Source: Asparagopsis taxiformis (taxonomy: Eukaryota; Rhodophyta; Florideophyceae; Bonnemaisoniales; Bonnemaisoniaceae). From it: a DNA stretch of 49,516 nt. Positions within the stretch are counted from its first letter, which is position 1, and every line of letters begins with the position of its first letter. The stretch spans positions 1 through 49,516 of the forward strand of contig JALQPE010001759.1 of the NCBI GenBank assembly GCA_030407315.1, in the 5' to 3' direction. Both the position numbers and the translations under genes were made by a program. The notes under the pieces were generated by a model. The model did not search any database. It had not been told where the DNA came from and was given only the letters and a program-made list of their open reading frames with translations. Below are positions 32,353 through 42,449 of this stretch, one piece after another.

Positions 32353-33035
32353 TGTCGTACCGCCTGGCGGTCCTCGCTGATCGAGCCGTGTCGCTTCCCT
32401 ATTGGGTACCCACTTACGGGATGTGCCAATCAGAAGGCACCAGCCAACTGGCGTGTTTCCTATACTTAGGACAAGCTAAGGCTGACAAATAACCCCACCC
32501 GGGCCTATCGGCCCCGGCCAAGACCCCACAAGGGGCAAATTTTAACTTAGGCTGATCAGCCATACATTACAATGTAAGCCTATTGGCAATGACCTCGCGG
32601 GTAGGCGAGCGCCAGTAATTGGGTTCTGATTGGTCACTAACTGGATATTTATTCCTAACCACTAACCCTATCTTACAGTAGACTTAGTATAAAACGGCCA
32701 CTGGAATAGCCAGTAGGCACGGTTTCTAGAGTAACGTAAACTCAAGTGGAATTACGACCCACGGGAACAGTGTTCGCATACCTATTGTTCAACCCCTCTC
32801 CGGGAAAACCTTAGGGTTAGCCAACAGCTCGACGGATTACGTCATCTTGCTCCATTAATACGCACCTCGCGTGAGCGCTATAATCGCACAACCCCCTCCG
32901 GGTAGCGATCCCTTCTCTCTCACGAGATTACCCGCCGGGTACCTATAAGGTTCATCTGCTCTACCGCTTCCTCTACCGAGGCTCGGGACACCTGTCGGGT
33001 GGTTTGCCGCTCTAGCGGATTTTCTACCTGCTACA
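32353..33035 (+). repeat. 3' LTR of element 2
   Basis: 683 bp, TGT...ACA. It differs from the element 1 LTRs near the start (CGGTCCTCGCTGATCGAGCC instead of CGGCCCTCCCAATCTGAGC) and at scattered sites, but shares that version with element 3, so elements 2 and 3 form one subfamily. Confidence 0.93.
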
Positions 33036-34030
33036 ACTACGTCGATGAAGAGCGAAAGGATTGGGACGAGCATCTGGATGCGCTAGCGTATGCCTGCAAT
33101 CGCGCGATACACCGCTCGACGAATACGTCGCCATTCGAACTGACACTCACGCGCTACCCTGTATCGCTGGGCACGGAACAAGTGGACACTATCCGCAGCA
33201 CGCCGTTCCTTCGCATGGAGTTCCTCGCGCGACTATCGGAAGCGTACGCGCGCGCGGCGAGTGCGTTGAAGAAGGCGCAAGCAAGATACAAGCGCGACTT
33301 CGACCGCAGTGTACGCACGGTGAACAAAGCTGTCAAGGTTGGCGATCAAGTGTATCTGGACACGCGCGCGGGAGCGACGACGCAGGCGCAGCGAGATGAG
33401 GGTACGCGCGCGTCGAAATTGGACTACCCTGTCTCCGGCCCCTTTCCCGTAATAAGTTGCCGCGACCATACCTACGAAATCGTGATAGACGGTGTGCCCG
33501 AACTGGTCAGTTCCGACCGCATCCGCCTCGCCTCTCAACCCGCGTCGCACGTACCCGTCGTGCCTGACAGCTCAGAAGGCAATAACAATACGGAAAACGC
33601 GAACGATGCGCCGCGAGCGGGCGAGCACGAATTCGACGACGCGCGCAGGGTTAACCCGGAAGCCGGGTACGGGACGCGCGAATTTATGATCGACAAGCTG
33701 ATGGCCGAAGGCATCGACGACGCCGGAGAGGCAGTCTTTCGTGTGCGATGGAAGGGCTATTCATCGCGCGACGATACTTGGGAGCCCATGCGTTCACTAC
33801 CCGCGCCAATCGTCGCACGCTTTCGCAAGGAGTTGAAGCGACTAGCGTCTAATGTCGCCGGGCAGGTCACCGAAGCCAACCCCGAAGTGCCGCGCAACCG
33901 CCGGAAGCCCCCAGTGAAAAACCCCACCCCCGAAACGACACGCGTCGCAGCGCCGCGACGAACGCCGCCCCGCCGAGCGAGCGCGAGGTTAGCGGACAAG
34001 AAGACGCAGCGTCACCCGCCACGTAACTAA
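33036..34030 (+). pseudogene. pol: Element 4 Pol, C-terminal fragment (integrase end and chromodomain)
   Basis: Open frame of 331 codons whose upstream part was removed or displaced by element 2. It begins inside integrase (NYVDEERKDWDEHLDALAYA, the region after the catalytic Glu), continues with SPFELTLTRYP, QARYKRDFDRSVR and the GDQVYLDTR SH3-like end, and has a classical chromodomain (FRVRWKGYSSRDDTWEP) near residue 240, which in chromoviruses guides integration to marked histones. The last 60 residues are Pro/Arg-rich, ending at TAA 34028-34030. Codon use is much more CG-rich than in element 1, and the protein is clearly diverged, so this is a separate family. Confidence 0.9.
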
Positions 34031-35875
34031 CTCCCGAACTGCCGCCGGGCTCGGCGGACGCGCGAACTAAGGCAGCCATCTACGCCGACCGCCGACTAAG
34101 TGGGCCACGCCCCGCGGAAAGCCCTAATGCGTAGATAGCTACACGCACCGACACATCACCGATACGCTGCGGTCGACGCCGAGGGCGTCCGCAGTTAACC
34201 TTATCGCGCAAGAATGCCGCTGCTACCACCGCCACCGATTGCGCGAGCAAGACGTCAGGAAGCGCAACCGTTAACGTGGCGCCGCGCAATTGACCGTCAC
34301 GCAACGCCAAGCGAACACGCCGCGTTCCGCCGGGGCGTCATGCTAATCATAGCTAGCCTGAGGCCGTCAAATCGCGGAATGAGCTGGCGCCGTTCGTCGA
34401 GCGAAAGTGCGGATAGCGCATACGCAACCGCCCAACAGGGGCACACGCGACTCCTATGCCACCCGCACCATTTACCCGCCTCTATGGACGCTCCTTCGTG
34501 TAAGGCCGCCCGAGCCTAGCGGCCGCGCCGCGCGAAGAAGAAGGAGAACGCACAAGAGACGTTGATGCACGTCGCGGGAGACACAGCAGTTGGCCCGGCG
34601 CGCCGCTCGTTCGCCATGCGAAAGCCGGTGCTCGTCGACACGAAAGCATCAGCAACGGTCACCCTCACTAGAAGGATGGAGAGGGTCTCAAAACCCGCTC
34701 AGCCTGCCACGCGTTCGTTCGGAATTCGCAATGCCACGCGCGCCGTTCTTCGCCGCGCCACGCAAGAGTTCTACGCTTACGTTGTGTTATTTTCGTGACG
34801 ATCCGCCGCGCGCCTACCGACCCACCGCACTCGGGCTCTAGAACGCTTCATGAAACCTGTACGAGTATGGATACCAGCGGGCGTTCTATTGACTCTGGAT
34901 GGTGGAGCGAGCTGGAATCAGCGATGAGTTTTCGCGCGAAAACGGGGAACGACGTTGGAATCAAGTGTGGGGGCTGGCCCGGCTGGTCAACAGTGTAGCC
35001 GTCCCATGGAAATTGCCCCATTGGGAAATTACTAGGAGTAGGGACAGCCGCATTGCGCCGCCGTCCAGCCTACTCCCGCGCCGTGACGAAACGTCCCCGG
35101 CTGTCGCCTTTTGATTGAGCGACGACACACGCCGACTACCGCGAGGCGCGCGAGCTTGGTGGAAAGACGCAATCCCCTGGAAGGACGCGGGTCTCCACTG
35201 GGAATATAGCGGCACCCACGTGCACGCTTACCCCTCTCCAGCGGAAGCGAAATGGACGAGAGAGGCTCCTAGGAGATGTAATCCCGCTTACGCCTCCTAA
35301 TAACACCAGCCGCCCCGTTTTAGACGCGATAGTTGCGTGCGCCACGACCGACCCGCGTCCATCCGAAGCGAGCAAACGAGCGACCACGTGAGCGAGGAAC
35401 CAATACGCGACGCAAACGAACACCTGCCATGGCGTCAGACGAATGCGCTGCGAACTAACCGCCGACGAAAGACGCTGCGTACGACGAACCGACGAAGCGC
35501 ATACGCCCCTACAAAGTTCCCTCGGACGCGCTGTCCTCTCCCTAACCCTTCTTTCGCCCCCGTACCCCCATCCGCACTTTGCAGCATACGCGCCACACCT
35601 TCGCATGCGCCCGTAGGACGTCGTCGTCCGCGTGTCCCCCGAGCGCCGACGTGATCACCCAGCAAACACGGCCTCAAACGTTGGACGCGCACGCCGCGGC
35701 GGCCGAAGCCCATTATGACGCGGCAACCGCCCCATGTGTTCGACCGTGCGCCGAGGCAAACGCGAAGCTACAAGGCGTGTACCCAGAAGTAAAGGCGACT
35801 TAGAACAGGAAAGGAAAGGATACGTTTATTTGAGGTAGCCTGGAACGTCAGCGAGGGATGTACGGATGATAACGA
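34031..35875. other. Element 4 spacer between pol and the antisense ORF
   Basis: 1.85 kb of CG-rich sequence without a recognisable gene; several open frames on both strands overlap, as expected by chance at this composition. In element 1 the equivalent spacer is only 320 bp. It may include decayed insertions that I cannot identify. Confidence 0.4.
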
Positions 35876-38716
35876 CTACGGATTCGCATGCGCGTCGTCG
35901 TCGCGGCGCGTACGACGACTGGAAGTGCTTCCCACCGCATTGCGCGCGCGAGCACGGCTTGAGGCTGTGTCTGCTTGGTGACCGCGTCGACGCTCGGGAT
36001 TCAACACCCGGACGACGCGCCCGCCTTGCACCCCGAGGCGCAAAGGCGGGATACTAGGAGGCGCCGACGTAGCCCCCGCAGCGCGAGAACGAGTCATTGG
36101 ACGCGCGCCGCCGCGACCCACTCCAACACCCCGCGCCGTCGATGTCGCTCCGGACGCCGTTTCATCCTGCATCGCCTCCTCTTGTAAACCGCTAACCGAC
36201 TGCGTCTCGCCGTTAGACGCGACCACCCCATCCGACACAGCGGGCGACCGCTGAACCGAGTCGATGATATCACTCAGCGTAGCGCCAAGTCGATGCGTGC
36301 GCTCGATAGTGTTCTGAATCTGGCGGACCGTCTCCTTCTCACGCGTTTGATATTCGCGACGGACAGCCGCGACGCGCCCCTCGTCCCGCTTACGCTCGTC
36401 AGCAAGGCTAGCATTGGCAGCTGCAAGCGCACGCTCCGCCGTTTCTTGAGCCGCATTCGCAGCTTCGCACTTAGTTTGCAGCGCCGTAATCATCGCCCGA
36501 TTGCCGTCGACCTCGCCTTGATGCGCCGCCGTGCGTTCTTGAAGAACCCGAACTTCGTGACGAAGATGATCCAGCCGCGCCGCGTCTTCGCCGGCCTTCC
36601 TCACCAACGCCTCGTCATGTACGCGCGCATCTTGAAGAGCCCTTTCGGCTTTACGCTGTGACGCTAACGCCTCAGCGCGGATCTTGGTTGCCTCTGCGAC
36701 GCGCGCTAGAGCGTCATCACGAGCCTGAGCTACTACGGTCACTCGCGACAGGGCCTCGTCGCGGCTCCTTTCGATCGATTCCAGACGCGACGCCACTTCT
36801 TCACGAGCCCGTTCGGATGCCGCGGCACGCGACAAGGCATCATCACGCTCTCGTTCGGCGGTGCACAGCTGTCGTCGTAACGCGCGAACGCCCGCTTCGT
36901 CCGGCGATACGCCTGCCTCTGCGACGACTATTGCCGTGCTCGGACCGGCTCCCCCGGACGCCACAACCTCGCCCGCCGCTGTAGCATCGTCTGAAGCCCG
37001 GTTCGCGCCTTTCAGCGCTTGTAACTCGTTATAGACCTTGACGTATTCCGCGCGCAGTGCCGCATCGAGCTGAGTGACGTCAATCGGCGCGCGAGGAGCC
37101 TCGGAGAATAGTGAATAGCGACCATCGCGGAAGCGTCGTCGCTCGATAGCTAACAACGCCGCCATGCCAAGGTACTGTGCGTACTCTCGCGAGTCAGTCG
37201 CACGCATGACGTGTAATTCGTTGGAAGATAACGCCGATAACACGGAATCGATAGTCACGACGTCGCCCGCCTCTAAGTTCGCGAACGCATCGCGCGACGG
37301 GTTGCGTGGGGACTTCAGAAGGATGTGTGGAATTTCGGTATGGCGATGTACGCCCAGCGCGCCATGCGACCAATCGACAGCGCCACGTTCTGCGTTCCAA
37401 GGCAGCCATTGACCGCCCTCCCTGAGATCGACGCCCGGCGCTACTTCGAAGACGGGAGTCTCGTCCCACGCGCAAGAGCGGTGCTCCCGTAGAAGGCTTT
37501 CTAGGTGCGCCGTTGAATACGTGCCGCCGCGTACAATCGCCGATGCGCCGATACGTTCGATGCCCGCGATAAGTTGGTCGCTCAGTCGCAAGATGCGCCG
37601 CTCGACGTACGCAACGTGCAACCAAGCGGCAGCGACCATTACGACCCATTCGCTGAGGGCTATCGCCCAGAAATACGAGCGTGTTTCAACAGAGACGTTC
37701 AGACTGAGCAAGACCGACGGCGCGTAGTGGAAAACACAAGGGAGCGGCACTGACAACGACTCGGGAGCCTCGGGCCAGTCACGCGCGTCGTAGCGCGAGA
37801 AGAACGCGCCGACGCGGTCTTCCGGGAATTCGCGAAACTCGACGTCGCGATATGTAACAAAGTAGCCGCGCGATTGACGCAAGCGCAATTCACGGCGCGA
37901 TTCAGACTGCATGGCCGATTCCAGGAACCACGGTACGCTGGTCTCGCCTTCGTTATCGACGTCGTTCCACGGCACGCCGCCGTCTAACAGGAAGCCGGCA
38001 CTGGGCGCTGCCGCCCAAGGGTCAATGTGGACAAACTCGTCGCGGCGCATGGTACGAAGTTTGGCCAAGTGGCGCACGAGTCGTTCGTCAGCCGCATCCT
38101 CCAAGAAATACGCGTCGCAGGGCAAGTTCGCCGGCACAGCCAGGTCGCAAAGCGCAGCGTCGCGTCGCGCATCCCACACCGACTGCGCGTTTCGATGGCC
38201 AGGCAACACGGCGTACCGGTTAACGTCGGCAATGCGGTCCCAGAGGAAGCGGCGCGGATAAAACTGAAGGCGACTGAGCTCCGACCAGGTCGGGAGCGTG
38301 CGAGGAAGGAAGCGGAACGCCACGGGATCGTCGTACCGCACGCGAGGCGCCGGAGCGGGAGCGTTCTGCGCGGCCGAAGGAAGTGAGACCGACGCAGGCG
38401 GGGGAACAGAACGAAGAAGGATGCCAGTGCCCGAGCGAGTCCCGGTCGCGGAAGTTGGCGTCACGGTAGCGTCCACGGTCGCGACGACGTCGGATAGCGT
38501 AGCGCCGTCACCCCCGCGTGCGCTCGACGATGCCGGCGCACCCGCGTTTGAGGAGGCCTGCGCCATGGACATGTAATAAGGGCTCTCGGGGCTCGACGGA
38601 AAAGGAATCGAAACGCGCGCAGTGGACGGAGAAGCATGGGGCGTAGGCACAGTTTCGTTGCCAGGAGGTGCGCCGGCTCGGAGCCAGCCGGGAAGCGAAT
38701 CGTTGCCTTGCGCCAT
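35876..38716 (-). CDS. Element 4 antisense ORF protein, intact
   Basis: 946 residues from ATG 38716 (MAQGNDSLPGW). The frame is open upstream into the LTR of element 3, but that part is foreign. Order: Pro/Ser-rich N-terminus (1-150); a globular region (about 150-560) with FRFLPRTLPTWSELSRLQFY, CDAYFLEDAADERLVRHLAK, LPCVFHYAPSVLL, and a hydrophobic helical stretch (WAIALSEWVVMVAAAWLHVA); a coiled coil of about 200 residues (about 600-810) rich in ERERDDALSR-type heptads; and an Arg-rich tail. Position, strand, order of regions and weak similarity (FLEDAADERLVRHLAKL against FLLHPGDALYVERMNRRLF; PCVFHYAPSVLL against PSLVYFHHSALH) make it a distant homologue of the antisense protein of element 1. 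The function is unknown. The open frame, while pol is broken, makes it the best copy for study. Confidence 0.75.
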   Translation of the reverse strand: MAQGNDSLPGWLRAGAPPGNETVPTPHASPSTARVSIPFPSSPESPYYMSMAQASSNAGAPASSSARGGDGATLSDVVATVDATVTPTSATGTRSGTGILLRSVPPPASVSLPSAAQNAPAPAPRVRYDDPVAFRFLPRTLPTWSELSRLQFYPRRFLWDRIADVNRYAVLPGHRNAQSVWDARRDAALCDLAVPANLPCDAYFLEDAADERLVRHLAKLRTMRRDEFVHIDPWAAAPSAGFLLDGGVPWNDVDNEGETSVPWFLESAMQSESRRELRLRQSRGYFVTYRDVEFREFPEDRVGAFFSRYDARDWPEAPESLSVPLPCVFHYAPSVLLSLNVSVETRSYFWAIALSEWVVMVAAAWLHVAYVERRILRLSDQLIAGIERIGASAIVRGGTYSTAHLESLLREHRSCAWDETPVFEVAPGVDLREGGQWLPWNAERGAVDWSHGALGVHRHTEIPHILLKSPRNPSRDAFANLEAGDVVTIDSVLSALSSNELHVMRATDSREYAQYLGMAALLAIERRRFRDGRYSLFSEAPRAPIDVTQLDAALRAEYVKVYNELQALKGANRASDDATAAGEVVASGGAGPSTAIVVAEAGVSPDEAGVRALRRQLCTAERERDDALSRAAASERAREEVASRLESIERSRDEALSRVTVVAQARDDALARVAEATKIRAEALASQRKAERALQDARVHDEALVRKAGEDAARLDHLRHEVRVLQERTAAHQGEVDGNRAMITALQTKCEAANAAQETAERALAAANASLADERKRDEGRVAAVRREYQTREKETVRQIQNTIERTHRLGATLSDIIDSVQRSPAVSDGVVASNGETQSVSGLQEEAMQDETASGATSTARGVGVGRGGARPMTRSRAAGATSAPPSIPPLRLGVQGGRVVRVLNPERRRGHQADTASSRARARNAVGSTSSRRTRRDDDAHANP

Positions 38717-38790
38717 CGGTAAACGAGCACGCGCACGACGGAGACGAGGAAGCAGGCTCGAATGGCACAATGGAACAGAGAGAAGGAAAG
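38717..38790 (-). other. Remaining leader of the element 4 antisense ORF
   Basis: Only 74 bp remain before the inserted LTR of element 3. The last five bases, GAAAG (38786-38790), are the expected target duplication of element 3; its second copy would lie outside the window. Confidence 0.5.
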
Positions 38791-39469
38791 TGTAGCAGGT
38801 AGAAAATCCGCTAGAGCGGCAAACCACCCGACAGGTGTCCCGAGCCTCGGTAGAGGAAGCGGTAGAGCAGATGAACCTTATAGGTACCCGGCGGGTAATC
38901 TCGTAAGAGAGAAGGTATCGCTACCCGGAGGGGGTTGTGCGATTATAGCGCTCACGCGAGGTGCGTATTAATGGAGCAAAATGACGTAATCCGTCGAGCT
39001 GTTGGCTAACCCTAAGGTTTCCCGGAGAGGGGTTGAACAATAGGTATGCGAACACTGTTCCTGTGGGTCGTAATTCCACTTGAGTTTACGTTACTCTAGA
39101 AACCGTGCCTACTGGCTATTCCAGTGGCCGTTTTATACTAAGTCTACTGTAAGCTAGGGTTAGTGGTTAGGAATAAATATCCAGATAGTGACCAATCAGA
39201 ACCCAATTACTGGCGCTCGCCTACCCGCGAGGTCATTGCCAATAGGCTTACATTGTAATGTATGGCTGATCAGCCTAAGTTAAAATTTGCCCCTTGGGGT
39301 CTGGCCGGGGCCGATAGGCCCGGGTGGGGTTATTTGTCAGCCTTAGCTTGTCCTAAGTATAGGAAACACGCCAGTTGGCTGGTGCCTTCTGATTGGCACA
39401 TCCCGTAAGTGGGTACCCAATAGGGAAGCGACACGGCTCGATCAGCGAGGACCGCCAGGCGGTACGACA
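38791..39469 (-). repeat. 3' LTR of element 3
   Basis: 679 bp against 683 in the sister LTR of element 2, in reverse orientation. TATA box at 39137-39131 on the minus strand. The polypurine tract complement GGCCCCCTCCT follows at 39471. Confidence 0.93.
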
Positions 39470-39966
39470 CGGCCCCCTCCTGAGAGATTTGTCGTCCCGA
39501 CAAATTTGATCAAATAAAATTACAATTTTTGGCTGTGGCCGTTGCATTGTGCAATTCAAAATTTTCCCGCGCGCGGCGCGTGCACACTAAATGTGTTGTC
39601 CATCCGACTCTTCCCGAGTTCCGCCCGACCGTTTCCTATTGGAATCAATACCTATTTCAGGTTCATCATCGTCCTAACGCGAAACAGCGTATTCACCCTT
39701 CGGTGTCCAACTGCGTCCACGCATTCGCGTCCTTTCCATTATCCCTCAAAGGGTTTTGCGTCCATCTGCTAAATAATTAGCCGCGTGATCGCACGAGCGG
39801 TGCCAATTCGTGGCTTGCATTCGCCGTTTCGGCCCATTGCCTCGCGATCCCCCTTCCTGGGTTGAATAGCGCAGCTCCCTCCCGGAGACTTAAGCCAATA
39901 GGCCACTTGTTCGTCCCGCTTCAGGGTTTTTATCAACGTCCGTCATCGCCTCTACTGGCTTTTAGG
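39470..39966 (+). other. Leader of the element 3 antisense ORF and polypurine tract
   Basis: 497 bp between the LTR and the ATG at 39967, homologous to element 2 31853-32352. The first bases are the complement of the polypurine tract. Confidence 0.6.
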
Positions 39967-41861
39967 ATGACCCCTCGTGCTCCGATTCAATTCGAATCCT
40001 CTGAAGAGGAAGGAGACAATATGGGTCGCCCAACCGTCCTACCACACGCTCCAGCGTTCGCCGTCCCACGACTCGCCACCAGGCTTCCTCCTCCCGCACC
40101 GGGGTTCCGCCTACACCGGCTAAGTCTTCGTCGACTTCAGCGCCACGCGTGCCGTCAGCCACCGCGGCTCAATCGCAAACGCGAACGCGTTCGACTACCG
40201 CCAAAGGCACCGCTGATCCAGCGTCGCCTGCTGGCAAGGTTGTGAGTGCGCAAGCACGTTCCGAAGAGACGGTCCCCCCTACCAGGGCAAGCGCACAAGA
40301 GCGCGACTCTGTTCCGGCTGAATCGCCTGCTTCCCCGAAGCCTTCCACCCCAGTGGCAAGTGTCAAACCGTCATCGGTTAATCCGCCGTCACGCGAAGGT
40401 GAGTCATCGAAGGCCGCCGGCCCGTCCCCAAGGGGAGCCATGCCGGCCGACACCGAGGAGGTGATAGAAGTCGTCGCCGAGGGAGGCGCTACGCCCAGGC
40501 CAACAAGGCAACCGAACATCAGGCCTTCGCCAAGTTCGCGTCCGATTACTTCTCTTCCTTCCGCCCCGGCGGCTCGTACCTCTTCTGGTCGTGACGCTTC
40601 AGCGAATCCCTATGAGGACTATGGTCGCCGCAACCAACAGATACTGGCGGACGCTCGAAAGCGTAGAGAAGAAGAATTGCGCCGCGAGGCTGCTCGAGCA
40701 GAGGCCGAGAAGGCAGCAGCCGAAAAGGCTAATGCTCAAACCTGTCGAGAAGGTCATAGACCCATATGCCTCTACTGGCAGAGTTACCCGAAGTGGGTCT
40801 GGTGGGGCTGCCGCCGATGCCTCTGTAGGCGTAAGACCGTCGGGCACCGCCCTAGTTGACCCTTACACGGTTGCGTCTGCTCCAGCACCAGCTGTTCCGT
40901 CACACGACACTCCCCCTCGGGCACCTAAGCCGACTGCCAATTGGCGCTCCATGGGAGAATTCTACCCAGCCAATGCTGATGAACTGGTGGTATTCGACTC
41001 GCAAGCCATGCCTTTCAGGCGTGAGCTCGCCGCTCCTTGGGAACACTACCCGTTTGCGCGACTCCCTCGTAGGGACTTTACGGATCGCCGAGAAGCGAGT
41101 TACGTCGCGATATGCTTCTCATGAGCTCCCTCCGGGGTCAAAACCATCAGGTTCAAAACGAATGTTGGTCGGCGTATGCCCGTCTCCCCTCGAGTCGCCC
41201 TATGCGTCACTTCCGTGTCCCCCATACGCTATGCAGCGACAGGACTTTCCTGCTCCATCCCGGAGATGCGCTTTACGTCGAACGTATGAATCGTCGCTTG
41301 TTCCAAGAACGATCGTACCAAGGCTCCGTAGCGGATCTGCCGATGATTCGGTCTCGCTGGTTTGCGTATCCCCCTCGTCCCGATACGGGTACCTATGAGC
41401 ATCATATGCGACTTCACGCTAGGGTTACTTCCCGAAGGATGGGGCGTCAGGTGACGGCGAATGATTATCGCGTATTCGCGCACCGTAATGGTAGCTCCGT
41501 TGAGCCGGTCACTAGACCCATGAGGGTATCGAGGGAAGCGTTAGACCCGTTGTGGGATGATCCCATTTGGGAAGGGCAGTTGGCTCCGCCGATGTGCTTG
41601 CCTATCGCCGACCCTCCGTCGTTGGTGTATTTCCCACAATTCCGCTCTTCGCGACGCGCCCGAATGGCGAATGGACAGGTTCCGATCGTACCTCGAGTTG
41701 GAGAGGTTATCCTTATAGGGATCGAGTTGGCTCGTACCGCCGAGACGCGAGGCTTCGTGCCAATCCTGGAAGAGGAACTCTTGAATAGGTTGAACCGTAC
41801 GTGGTACGAATTTGTGGTAGTTGCCGTAGTCGGTTTGATGGTCATCAGCGTTTGCTGTTAG
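39967..41861 (+). pseudogene. Element 3 antisense ORF, frameshifted and C-terminally truncated
   Basis: Begins MTPRAPIQFESSEEEGDNMG at 39967. A one-base loss near 40025 (relative to element 2) shifts the frame; the proper frame resumes by 40149 and runs through the Ser/Pro-rich region, the KRREEELRREAARAEAEKA helix and then shifts again near 40740. The globular region follows in other frames (ANWRSMGEFYPANADEL, FLLHPGDALYVERMN, WFAYPPRP, YRVFAHRNGSS), with a further shift near 41095. It ends at a stop at 41861, after LNRTWYEF, so the linker and coiled coil present in element 1 are missing. The sequence of the readable parts is well conserved with element 1, supporting past selection on the protein. 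Confidence 0.8.
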
Positions 41862-42449
41862 GGAATGTACCTTTGCAACGCTGATGCGTACCCAATGTGG
41901 GCTGCAGCCGGTAAGCTGATCCTGTTTCCGCCTTGGAAATGTCCAAACAACGTTCGAAGGCCAGAACCTGGATACTTGTGCGTACTAGAGATAAATAACA
42001 AATTGGTCCGACTGGTCCAAACTGAGGTCCACATGGTCCAGAAGTGGTCAGTTGGACCCTATAAAGTGGTCCAGATGGGTTCGGAATGGTCCACCTGGTC
42101 CTTGGTTCGACGCCGGCGGCGTTGCATACGAGATCTGATGCCAGCGATACTATTGATCCAAGGAGTGCATTGCACTTGATTTGATCAACGCACAACAGTG
42201 CTACCGCCGCCGTCGCGGCTCAAAAATCAAAATTTTAGAATTTCTGACCTTCGGCCTCTCGGCAATTTTTGGCCGCCGGCGGCCAAATAAAATTTTTGAA
42301 TTTCTGGCCGGTATCGGCTGATCAAAAAATTGCCATTTTTGGCTTCCGGCCAGCGGTGAAATAGTGCGCCCTTTTTTGCTAAACCTTCCGAGGCTCGGTA
42401 ACTCCACCTGGTGGATTCCTTGTTAGGTTCTCGTCCCTGCGGGGTTATT
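41862..42449. other. Element 3 spacer with TGGTCC-rich block
   Basis: Replaces the lost C-terminal half of the antisense ORF. Between about 42003 and 42100 TGGTCC or GGTCCA recurs about nine times at irregular spacing. From 42215 to 42345, imperfect repeats of AAAATTTTnGAATTTCTGGCC-like sequence appear. No gene seen. Confidence 0.5.

Larger units (their letters stand above)
31539..33035 (+). mobile_element. Element 2: 3' part, interrupted by element 1
   Basis: Contains the start of its antisense ORF, the leader, polypurine tract and 3' LTR. Nearly identical to element 3 read in the opposite direction (40290-38791). Its other piece is 18915-19193. It is inserted in the integrase region of element 4, which resumes at 33036 with ACTACGTCG. 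Confidence 0.9.

Noticed and set aside
34031..35875. Small genes in the CG-rich spacer of element 4
   Set aside because: Many short frames on both strands overlap, as expected from low stop-codon density; no motif seen.
38717..38827. N-terminal extension of the element 4 antisense ORF into the LTR
   Set aside because: The LTR of element 3 is a later insertion and the extension has no ATG; the ATG at 38716 is the natural start.
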